Shown piece after piece: positions 57,092 to 64,000 of a DNA stretch of 64,000 nucleotides (position 1 is the first letter of the stretch; each line of letters begins with the position of its first letter). The translations under genes were made by a program, and so were the position numbers. Below the pieces are notes generated by a model, which saw nothing but the letters and a program-made list of their open reading frames with translations, had not been told where the DNA came from and ran no database searches. This stretch comes from Halopseudomonas xinjiangensis (lineage in GTDB: Bacteria; Pseudomonadota; Gammaproteobacteria; Pseudomonadales; Pseudomonadaceae). Location of the stretch: assembly GCF_900104945.1 (NCBI RefSeq), contig NZ_LT629736.1:3375001-3439000 (forward strand), in the 5' to 3' direction.

Positions 57092-59024
57092 CAAGCAGCT
57101 GCTGATCGTCGACGACAACGCAGCAACGCGCTATGCGATGCGCCGCCGCTTGGAAAACCACGGCTTCAAGGTTCTCGAGGCAGGCAATGGCGCAGACGGT
57201 CTGGCTCTGCTCGCTGCCGAAGATATCGATGCGCTCATTCTGGACATTAACCTCCCGGATATGAGCGGTTTCGATATTGCCCGTCTGCTCAGGGCAGAGT
57301 CGAAGACAGCACTGTTGCCCATCGTGCATGTCTCGGCTGCCTCGATCGAAAGCGGCGACATCATCACCGGCCTGGACTCGGGCGCGGATGCCTATCTCAT
57401 CCATCCGATCGACCCTGAAGTTCTGCTCGCGACGTTGCGCACGCTGCTGCGGGTCCGGCAAACCGAAGCGGCGTTGCAGGAAAGCGAGGCCCATTTTCGC
57501 GAGATTTTTCATAACATCTCGGCGCCGATTGCGGTCATTGGCGCCAATTTTCAGGTGCACGAAGCCAACCGCGCCTTCTCCAGGCTTATCACTGAGGCGC
57601 GCTGCGGCGAGCGGCTGGGCGACTGCTTCGAAGCGGGGCAGGACGACGAGCTCGAAACGGTCAGGACACGAATACGAGCTGGCAAGCGCTGGACCGGGAC
57701 GCTGAAAATCCGCATGCATGGGTCGGTGCGCCTGACCCAGTGGCAGGTCGCGCCCTATCGCGCGCCTGATATCGCCATGGTGTTCGTTGAGGACGTCACC
57801 ATCCGTCACCAGAAGGAAATCAGCCAGCGCGAGCAGCTGGCCACGGCGAACGATCTGCTCGCTCAGGAAGTGAAGGAGCGGGTACGCACCGAAGCGCAAT
57901 TGCTTCAGGCGCGGAAGATGGATTCGCTGGGCAAGCTGACCGGGGGCATTGCCCACGATTTCAACAACCTGTTGACCAATATCATCATGAGCCTGCAGCT
58001 GCTCAGTGAGCGCATCGAGCAGGGGCGTCTGGAAAACCTCCGGCGTTACGCCGATGGCGCGCTGGCCTCGGCTCAAAGCGGCGCGGCGCTCACTCACCGG
58101 TTGCTGGCCTTCGCCCGTCAGCAACCGCTGGAAGCGCGGCCGGTCGACATCAACGCCTTGCTCGGCTCGCTGGAAGAATTGCTGCGCCGCTCGATCGGCA
58201 AGCAGGTCGAGTTGAGCTTCGATCTCGCGCCTGGCACAGCCGTGGCCCAGGCCGACGCCAGCCAGCTCGAGGCGGCGATTCTGAACTTGGTGATCAACGC
58301 TCGCGACGCCCTGCCCGGGGGCGGCGGTATTCGTATCAGCAGCGCAGTGATCGACAGCCGGGACGATCCGGAACTGCCGGATGGCAGCTACGTGGAGGTG
58401 TCGGTGCACGACAACGGAATAGGCATTGCAGCAGATGTGATAGACAAGGTGTTCGACCCCTTTTTCACCACCAAGCCGCTGGGACAGGGCACTGGGTTGG
58501 GGTTGTCCATGCTTTACGGTTTTGCCGGTCAGTCCGGCGGCATCGCTCGCATTCGCAGCGAGGTCGGCGAATTCACCGAGGTCAGCCTCTTGCTCCCAGC
58601 TGCCGAACTGGCGGAGGAGGTCGTGCCTCCGCCAGCGCTGAACAAAACCGTCGTTCGCAGCGGCCATGTGCTTATCGTCGAAGACGTGCTCGCGGTAAGC
58701 GCCATTATTGCCGAACGTCTGACCGAGGTCGGTTACCAGTGCACTCAGACCGACAGTGTCGAGAACGCCCTGTCGTTGCTGAACGGAGACACGCCCATCG
58801 ACATCCTGCTGACCGACGTAGGGCTGCCGCGCATGAGCGGTCGTGAGCTGGCCGAGGCGGCGCGCCGTTGTCGTCCCGGCTTACCCGTGCTGTTCATGAC
58901 CGGCTATACGGAGCAGGCCCGCGACCGGGACTCCTTCGTAGGCGAGAAGATGGATATCCTGTTCAAGCCGTTCAATGTCGAAGAGCTGCTCAGCAAATTC
59001 GCAAGCCTACTGCCGGGCCGGTGA
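57084..59024 (+). CDS. Hybrid signalling protein REC-PAS-HisKA-HATPase-REC
   Basis: A 646-residue cytoplasmic protein. Domain order: receiver (residues 5-120, phospho-Asp54 in L-I-L-D-I-N-L-P), PAS domain (about 140-255), HisKA (H in G-I-A-H-D-F-N-N-L-L, about 295), HATPase (N-L-V-I-N-A-R-D-A, G-Q-G-T-G-L-G-L-S) and a second receiver at the end (phospho-Asp in L-L-T-D-V-G-L-P). It can take phosphate from the kinase encoded just upstream and pass it on through its own kinase and receiver. There is no DNA-binding or diguanylate cyclase output, so the final target is elsewhere. It is the last gene of the Rsb operon. Confidence 0.93.
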   Translation: MSDKQLLIVDDNAATRYAMRRRLENHGFKVLEAGNGADGLALLAAEDIDALILDINLPDMSGFDIARLLRAESKTALLPIVHVSAASIESGDIITGLDSGADAYLIHPIDPEVLLATLRTLLRVRQTEAALQESEAHFREIFHNISAPIAVIGANFQVHEANRAFSRLITEARCGERLGDCFEAGQDDELETVRTRIRAGKRWTGTLKIRMHGSVRLTQWQVAPYRAPDIAMVFVEDVTIRHQKEISQREQLATANDLLAQEVKERVRTEAQLLQARKMDSLGKLTGGIAHDFNNLLTNIIMSLQLLSERIEQGRLENLRRYADGALASAQSGAALTHRLLAFARQQPLEARPVDINALLGSLEELLRRSIGKQVELSFDLAPGTAVAQADASQLEAAILNLVINARDALPGGGGIRISSAVIDSRDDPELPDGSYVEVSVHDNGIGIAADVIDKVFDPFFTTKPLGQGTGLGLSMLYGFAGQSGGIARIRSEVGEFTEVSLLLPAAELAEEVVPPPALNKTVVRSGHVLIVEDVLAVSAIIAERLTEVGYQCTQTDSVENALSLLNGDTPIDILLTDVGLPRMSGRELAEAARRCRPGLPVLFMTGYTEQARDRDSFVGEKMDILFKPFNVEELLSKFASLLPGR

Positions 59025-59069
59025 GGCCTGCGCCAAGGCCTGTTTTCGTTCGTTAGTCGAGGATTCATC

Positions 59070-59504
59070 ATGGCGCTACGTGCCGACATCACCCTTGAAA
59101 GTCTTAACCAGCGCAGCGAAGGCCACCTGCCCGGTTATATGGGCATCGAGATCTTGGCCGTTGAAGACGGCGCGTTGAGAAGCCGCATGCCGATCCAGCC
59201 GATGCATCTCGCGCCGAACGGGTATCTGCATGCGGCGAGTGTCGTCGCGCTCGCCGACACCAGCTGCGGTTATGCCACGGTTGCCCATCTGCCCGACGGC
59301 GCACAGTCGTTCACCACCATTGAACTCAAGAGCAACCATCTAGGGACGGCGCGCGAAGGGGCGATCGCCTGCACCGCGACAGTCGCCCATCTGGGGCGTA
59401 ACACCCAGGTGTGGGACGCCGTGGTCATTGACGAGACGACCGGCAAAACCATTGCGCTGTTCCGCTGCACGCAGATGGTGCTCTGGCCCAGACCAAAGGC
59501 GTAA
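59070..59504 (+). CDS. PaaI-type hotdog-fold thioesterase
   Basis: A 144-residue predicted acyl-CoA thioesterase. It has the hotdog pattern with the conserved P-N-G-Y-L-H-A-A-S-V-V-A-L-A-D (the HGG-like helix where the catalytic acid lies) and the C-terminal strand L-G-R-N-T-Q-V-W-D-A. Pseudomonas has several members with unknown CoA substrates. It follows the hybrid kinase by 45 bases and is convergent with the oxidoreductase genes; it probably belongs to the ordinary chromosome rather than to the flagellar region. Confidence 0.9.
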   Translation: MALRADITLESLNQRSEGHLPGYMGIEILAVEDGALRSRMPIQPMHLAPNGYLHAASVVALADTSCGYATVAHLPDGAQSFTTIELKSNHLGTAREGAIACTATVAHLGRNTQVWDAVVIDETTGKTIALFRCTQMVLWPRPKA

Positions 59505-59517
59505 CCAGCCCCGCGGC

Positions 59518-61704
59518 TCAGCTCAGGTTGAACCCATGGTGCACCAGAGGCAGGCGACGGAGGCGTTGACCGGTCGCAGCGAACACGGCGTTCAGCAGTG
59601 CCGGCGCAATCATTGCGGTGCCGGCCTCGCCCACGCCTCCCGGCGCTTCGCCGCTATTGACTATGTGCACGTCGACCGGGGGCGCTTCGCTGATCCGCAG
59701 TTGGCGATAATTGTGGAAATTGGTCTGCTCGACTCGGCCCGCTTCGACGCTGACTTCGTTGAACAGGGCGGCGGACAGGCCGAACAACGTCCCGCCCTCG
59801 ATCTGCGAGCTCACCGAGACCGGATTCATCACTTGTCCGCAATCGATGGCGACAACGATGCGGTTGATGCCGATAGTCTTGTCCTGGCGAGCGTTCAGCT
59901 CGACTACGGTTGCCAGATAACTGCCGAACACCTGCTGCACCGCCACGCCGCGGCCGCTGGCGGCAGGCAGCTCGCTACTCCAGCCCGATTTTTCCGCCGC
60001 CAGTCGTAGCACCGCCTGAGCGCGAGGATGGCCACCAAGCAGCGTCATGCGGTATTCGACGGGGTCGCGCTTGGCAGCATGGGCCAGTTCGTCAATGAAG
60101 GACTCCAGCGCAAAGGTGCTGCGTAGCGGGCCAACTCCGCGCCACCAGGAGGGGCGCAGCGCTGTGGGCGGCACAGGCACGTAATCCACTCGCAGTGCTG
60201 ACAGGCTGTAGATCGGATGTGCAGCGACCTCGATCGCATCCGGGTCGAGCCCGTCGGGCGATACTGCAGCTGGCGCATAGCGCGCCATGACCGACTCGCC
60301 GACTATCTTGTGGTGCCAGCCCTTCAAGCGCCCCTGTTCATCGACTGCAGCGCGAAACCGATCCAGATACTGAGGTCGGTACAGGTCATGGGTGGTGTCT
60401 TCCTCGCGCGTCCAGGTGAGCTTGATGGGGAAATCGACATGCCGGGCGATATCCACGGCCTGGGTAATGAAATCCACCTCCAGCCGGCGGCCGAAGGCGC
60501 CACCTATCAGCTGGTTGTTCACGATCACCTGTTCGAGCGGGCGTCCTGCTGTCTCGGCAGCGGTCATCTGCGCCAGCACCGGGACCTGTGTGCCCACCCA
60601 CAACTCCACCGCGTCCGGGCGCACCTGGGCCACGCATGTCATCGGTTCCAGCGCAGCGTGTGCCAGGAAAGGCTGGTGATATTCGGCTTCAACATTGTTC
60701 GCTGCGCTCTCCAGCGCGGCGGCGATGTCGCCGGTCTGGTTGGCCAACGCGCCGTCCCGGCTGCTCGCCTCACGCAAGGTCTTCTCCATCTGCGCCGAAT
60801 CAATGGAGGCATTCTCGCCATAGTCCCACTCGATCTTGAGGGCACGTACCCCGGCAAAAGTCGCCCAGGTGTGGTCGCCGATCACGGCTACCGCGCTCTC
60901 CAGACGCACTATCTGTCGTACCCCGGGGACCGCCCGGGCATCGCTGTCGTCCACGCTGGCCACGCGGCCCCCAAGGACCGGACAGGCGGCAGTACTGGCG
61001 TACTTCATCCCCGGCACGGTGAGGTCGATGGTGAACTGTGCGCTGCCATTGACCTTGGCCGGCGTGTCCAGCCGCCGGGTCGGTTTGCCGATCAGTCGAT
61101 ACTCACCGGGGCTTTTCAACGGGATCTGCTCCGGGACGGTCAGCTGCGAGGCGGCATCTGCCAGCTCTCCGTAGCCTAGCGAGCGGCCATCCGGCGCAAT
61201 GACACGACCATTCGCGGCCCGCAGACCATCAGCCGAAAGCTGCCATTGGCGGGCCGCTGCGCTGATCAACAGAAGCCGGGCGGCGGCCCCGGCACGACGT
61301 AGCTGATCCCAGTTGCTGCGGATCGAAGTTGAGCCGCCTGTGGCCTGAAAATTCAACAGCTTGTCGTTGTACAGCTTCTCATTGGGTGGTGCCTCGCGCA
61401 GTGCGATCTGATCAAGGTCGATTTCCAGCTCCTCGGCAACCATCACTGCCAGGCCACTCTGAGCGCCCTGACCCATTTCGATCTTGGGTACGGTAAACAC
61501 CACCTGACCAGCCCGGTCGATGCTGATGAAAGCATCCAGTGCGGTAGCGGTGGCCATCCGGCCATCCTCAGGCCCCTCGCGGATAACCTGTTCGGCGGCG
61601 CTGCGCCCTGAGTAAGGAAGTGAAAAAGCGATGACCAGGCCACCCATGGCCAGGCTTCCTACCTTCAGGAACTGGCGGCGCGATAGTTCGACAGATTCGG
61701 ACAC
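59518..61704 (-). CDS. Isoquinoline 1-oxidoreductase-type molybdoenzyme, large subunit
   Basis: A 728-residue large subunit (IorB family) of a molybdenum hydroxylase of the xanthine dehydrogenase superfamily. It begins with a Tat signal (S-R-R-Q-F-L-K-V-G) followed by a hydrophobic stretch, so the enzyme is exported folded to the periplasm. Molybdopterin-binding segments are seen at K-I-E-M-G-Q-G-A-Q-S-G-L-A, G-G-A-F-G-R-R and G-V-G-E-A-G-T-A near the end. The start GTG 61704 is chosen for GAGGAG upstream. It is expressed with the small 2Fe-2S subunit. The real substrate (aldehyde or N-heterocycle) is unknown. Confidence 0.92.
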   Translation of the reverse strand: MSESVELSRRQFLKVGSLAMGGLVIAFSLPYSGRSAAEQVIREGPEDGRMATATALDAFISIDRAGQVVFTVPKIEMGQGAQSGLAVMVAEELEIDLDQIALREAPPNEKLYNDKLLNFQATGGSTSIRSNWDQLRRAGAAARLLLISAAARQWQLSADGLRAANGRVIAPDGRSLGYGELADAASQLTVPEQIPLKSPGEYRLIGKPTRRLDTPAKVNGSAQFTIDLTVPGMKYASTAACPVLGGRVASVDDSDARAVPGVRQIVRLESAVAVIGDHTWATFAGVRALKIEWDYGENASIDSAQMEKTLREASSRDGALANQTGDIAAALESAANNVEAEYHQPFLAHAALEPMTCVAQVRPDAVELWVGTQVPVLAQMTAAETAGRPLEQVIVNNQLIGGAFGRRLEVDFITQAVDIARHVDFPIKLTWTREEDTTHDLYRPQYLDRFRAAVDEQGRLKGWHHKIVGESVMARYAPAAVSPDGLDPDAIEVAAHPIYSLSALRVDYVPVPPTALRPSWWRGVGPLRSTFALESFIDELAHAAKRDPVEYRMTLLGGHPRAQAVLRLAAEKSGWSSELPAASGRGVAVQQVFGSYLATVVELNARQDKTIGINRIVVAIDCGQVMNPVSVSSQIEGGTLFGLSAALFNEVSVEAGRVEQTNFHNYRQLRISEAPPVDVHIVNSGEAPGGVGEAGTAMIAPALLNAVFAATGQRLRRLPLVHHGFNLS

Positions 61705-61714
61705 GGAGAGCTCC

Positions 61715-62167
61715 TCACGACTGGGCGACGCGCTTGATGGCGCTGCGAATGCGGGTATAGGTACAGCATCGGCACAGATTGCCGGCCATGCTTTGGTCGA
61801 TTGCCTTGTCGTCTGGCGAGGCATTGGACGCTAGCAAAGCAGTCGCCGACATGATCTGGCCGGACTGGCAGTACCCGCACTGCACCACTTCGTCGTCCAG
61901 CCAGGCCTGTTGCACCCGCCGGCCCAGCTCGCTGTCGCCTATCTTCTCTATGGTGGTGACCGCTCGGCTGCCTACGCTGCTGACCGGCGTTACGCACGAT
62001 CGCACCGGCTCGCCGTCCAGGTGCACCGTGCAGGCACCGCACTGGGCGATACCGCAGCCGAACTTGGTACCGGTCAACCCCAGCACATCGCGAACGACCC
62101 AGAGCAGGGGCATATCTGCCGGGACATCGATCTCGGATTCTTCGCCGTTTACAGACAGCTTGATCAT
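61715..62167 (-). CDS. Isoquinoline 1-oxidoreductase-type small subunit, two 2Fe-2S clusters
   Basis: A 150-residue iron-sulfur subunit (IorA family). The plant-type ferredoxin motif has Cys38, Cys43, Cys46 and Cys58 ([11 protein letters not shown] and S-C-V); the second cluster domain has C-G-Y-C-Q-S-G-Q and C-R-C. It passes electrons from the molybdenum centre to an external acceptor. AAGG eight bases before ATG 62167 fixes the start. Its stop lies ten bases before the large-subunit start. It has no signal peptide and likely travels with the Tat-exported large subunit. Confidence 0.94.
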   Translation of the reverse strand: MIKLSVNGEESEIDVPADMPLLWVVRDVLGLTGTKFGCGIAQCGACTVHLDGEPVRSCVTPVSSVGSRAVTTIEKIGDSELGRRVQQAWLDDEVVQCGYCQSGQIMSATALLASNASPDDKAIDQSMAGNLCRCCTYTRIRSAIKRVAQS

Positions 62168-62314
62168 ACTTCGCACCTTGTTTGACGGACGTACCCAACT
62201 GACTGTAGTCGAACCATCGCGGTATGACCGAGGTTCGTTCGACGGTTGCTGAAGTGTTCGGGCGATATGTCCCGTATGGCTTCACCCAAGCCGTCGCTGG
62301 GCGAATATTACTGT

Positions 62315-63376
62315 TCAGGCGCGCCGATGCGGATCGAGGAGATAGCAGACCAGCGTTTGCGCGCAGGCCTCGATGGCCCCATCCAGTATGACTTCGTAGC
62401 CGTGTGTGTTTTCCGTGGGAATGGCCAGGCAGCCCGCCTGTGGCGAAGCGCCGGTCAGCAGCACCGCGCTGGCGTCCGAGGCGAACCCCGGCATCAGTGC
62501 TGGCTGCGGACAATAACCGCACGCGGCCGCTGCGAGCAGCAATGACTCCGACACCGAGCGGGTGTAGTAGCCTTTTTCGTCGCCGGTGAGCACGATGGGG
62601 TCGACCGAGAGCCGCGTATCGTATTCGCTTGCGACCGGGCCGACCTCGAGCGCCAGGCAGATGTCGCCAGGCAGCGTCCGCGCCGCGTATTGCGCGCCCG
62701 CGTTGGTTTCTTCCTCGCTGCTGGTAAAGGTGAAATACACGTCGTGACTCAGCGACTCGCGTTTCTCTATCAGTTGCCCGGCAGCCACCAGCGCCGCGAG
62801 GACGGGTGCGCGGTCATCCATGAAATGCGCAGCGATACCGTCGTTCAAGCGAAAGGGTTTGCGCCAGTGCTGACTCAATACCACGCGACTACCGGCGCGC
62901 ACGCCGAGCTTGCCCAGTTCGGCCTTGTCGCGCCGGGTGATCACATGCACGTCGTTCCAGCCGACGTCTCCGCTCAGCACATGCTGAGATTGCGGCGTCG
63001 AAGACGTGCCGTGCATGGTGCCGAACGATAGCGCCCCGGTGACTACCTGATGGTCGCCAAGAATATCCACCGGACACATGCCAAAGTTGACCGGGTAGGC
63101 TCCGCCAAGGGCGAAAACCCGCAGGGCACCATCCTCGTCGATGCGCTTGACCACCATGGCGATTTCGTCGAGGTGCGCCATGACGCGGATCGCCCCTTCG
63201 GCTGGCTCGGGCGCTCGCACCAAGCCGATCAGGTTGCCCGCCGGGTCTGACCAGAGCTCATCACATAGCGGTTTCAGTACCCGCTGGCAGATGTCGCGTA
63301 CTTCTTCTTCCTGCCCGCCCGGGCCGCGCGCCAGCAGGAGTTCTTCCAACAGCGCCTGGTTCGATTGTCCGAGCAT
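62315..63376 (-). CDS. M42 family metallo-aminopeptidase
   Basis: A 353-residue cytoplasmic peptidase of the M42 (PepA/FrvX-like) family, which forms large tetrahedral complexes and trims peptides. Metal and catalytic residues are visible in M-A-H-L-D-E-I, F-M-D-D-R-A-P, S-S-E-E-E-T-N-A-G and the late histidine in E-N-T-H-G-Y-E-V. Most members have D-E-I-G in the first motif; here it is D-E-I-A. The next gene upstream is a ClpP-like protein 52 bases away on the same strand, so a joint role in protein turnover is possible. Confidence 0.9.
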   Translation of the reverse strand: MLGQSNQALLEELLLARGPGGQEEEVRDICQRVLKPLCDELWSDPAGNLIGLVRAPEPAEGAIRVMAHLDEIAMVVKRIDEDGALRVFALGGAYPVNFGMCPVDILGDHQVVTGALSFGTMHGTSSTPQSQHVLSGDVGWNDVHVITRRDKAELGKLGVRAGSRVVLSQHWRKPFRLNDGIAAHFMDDRAPVLAALVAAGQLIEKRESLSHDVYFTFTSSEEETNAGAQYAARTLPGDICLALEVGPVASEYDTRLSVDPIVLTGDEKGYYTRSVSESLLLAAAACGYCPQPALMPGFASDASAVLLTGASPQAGCLAIPTENTHGYEVILDGAIEACAQTLVCYLLDPHRRA

Positions 63377-63428
63377 CGGTTCCTCTCAAATCAGTCCGGC
63401 CAAGCCCACTGAGCTCGCCCGAGCGGCC

Positions 63429-63980
63429 CTAGGAATGAATAGCACAGTTGATGGCATCCTTCGGCAGCTTGACGTCCTCGACCGCGTGGATCATCCCTGT
63501 CTCGATCGCTTCCCTGGGGTTGAGGATGCGCGGGGCGGCGGTCAGATAGTTGCGTACGTCCATCGTTTCGTTGGCGCCTTCGGTGCGCTCCTGGACGATG
63601 CTCGTATACAGCTCCAGATCGTAATCCAGGCTCATTGCATATTCCGACATGCGCGAATGGTCGACCGAGCCGTGCAGCGTCCAGTGGAACGGATGGAAGA
63701 GAAACTTGCTGTGATGACAGGCGGTGCGACGGCGACCGGCAAGGAACAGGATATTGCCCATTGACTCTACCGTGCCGAGATTGTGCGTATTGACCGGAAC
63801 CGGCAATGACATCAGGAAATTGAACATGGTGAAGCCGTAACTGCATTCGCCGCCCATGGTGGCGATGCGTAAAACCAGCTCAGTGGCATCCTGTTGTACG
63901 GCTTCGGAGCATTTGCGGATCAGCTGGCCACAGGTGCTGGAGTTGATTGGCGCGGTGAAATTGATGACGTGAACGGTCAT
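63429..63980 (-). CDS. ClpP-like serine protease, orphan type
   Basis: A 183-residue protein of the ClpP/crotonase-like fold. The serine site reads G-T-V-E-S-M-G-N-I-L-F-L-A-G and the histidine site K-F-L-F-H-P-F, both as in ClpP but with a divergent surrounding; an acidic residue for the triad is probably in the last third. It is not next to clpX or tig. Such orphan ClpP-like proteins are found in Pseudomonas with unknown targets. Complete within the window; the remaining 20 bases to the edge hold no feature. Confidence 0.85.
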   Translation of the reverse strand: MTVHVINFTAPINSSTCGQLIRKCSEAVQQDATELVLRIATMGGECSYGFTMFNFLMSLPVPVNTHNLGTVESMGNILFLAGRRRTACHHSKFLFHPFHWTLHGSVDHSRMSEYAMSLDYDLELYTSIVQERTEGANETMDVRNYLTAAPRILNPREAIETGMIHAVEDVKLPKDAINCAIHS

Positions 63981-64000
63981 GGACGAGTCTCTCAGGTTGG

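Noticed and set aside
56907..58667. Minus-strand open frame of 586 codons opposite the hybrid kinase gene
   Set aside because: Long antisense frame caused by G+C-rich codon use; the plus-strand product has complete, recognisable kinase and receiver domains.

Overview
The window looks like a chromosomal segment of a Pseudomonadaceae bacterium (Pseudomonas / Stutzerimonas / Halopseudomonas type). Base composition is G+C-rich. The left part carries a gene order that I recall from Pseudomonas chromosomes (hisB, asmA, mutY, yggX, tRNA-Phe, then a histidine-type amino-acid ABC transporter, a methyltransferase and tRNA-Thr). No phage, IS element or CRISPR array is visible.

Layout. 1-5.3 kb: partial hisB, an L-2-hydroxyglutarate-dehydrogenase-like flavoenzyme, asmA, mutY, yggX. 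5.3-9.8 kb: tRNA-Phe with its own promoter and terminator, then a PAS histidine kinase divergent from a double-domain KaiC-like ATPase, a single-domain response regulator and a DUF389 membrane protein. 9.9-14.2 kb: polar amino-acid ABC transporter and a SAM methyltransferase. 14.2-15.4 kb: two DnaA-box matches, tRNA-Thr, and about 0.8 kb with almost nothing in it. 15.4-52.9 kb: an apparently complete second (lateral, Laf/Flag-2-type) flagellar locus. 53-59 kb: an RsbRST stressosome-type module with a fused kinase-fold/PP2C phosphatase, a histidine kinase and a hybrid kinase. 59-64 kb: a PaaI-type thioesterase, an isoquinoline-1-oxidoreductase-type molybdoenzyme (two subunits), an M42 aminopeptidase and a ClpP-like protein.

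The flagellar locus consists of fliMNPQR-flhBA (minus strand), lafK-fliEFGHIJ-flgMN (plus), fliDSTKLA-motAB (plus), a ToxR/ToxS-like membrane regulator pair (minus), three tandem flagellin genes and flgA (minus), and flgBCDEFGHIJKL plus a LafW-like gene (plus). The set of genes, the sigma-54 activator LafK and the dedicated sigma-28 and stator genes identify it as a lateral-type system like those of Vibrio and Aeromonas, rather than the polar system that Pseudomonas normally carries. The FliM lacks the N-terminal CheY-binding motif, which suggests these flagella do not switch.

Regulation can be read from the DNA. A textbook sigma-54 promoter precedes fliD, and two divergent sigma-54-like promoters that share one -12 element lie between flgA and flgB. 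I also found a motif of the form TAAT (once TAAG)-N15-GTCGCYYN, always with exactly 15 bases between the halves, at six places: before each of the three flagellin genes, before flgMN, before a PilZ-domain gene at the edge of the locus, and on the minus strand about 300 bases upstream of fliM. I read it as the promoter of the dedicated sigma-28 factor (LafS). It ties the PilZ gene, and so probably c-di-GMP control, to the lateral regulon. All similarity statements are from recognition of motifs; no database search was run.
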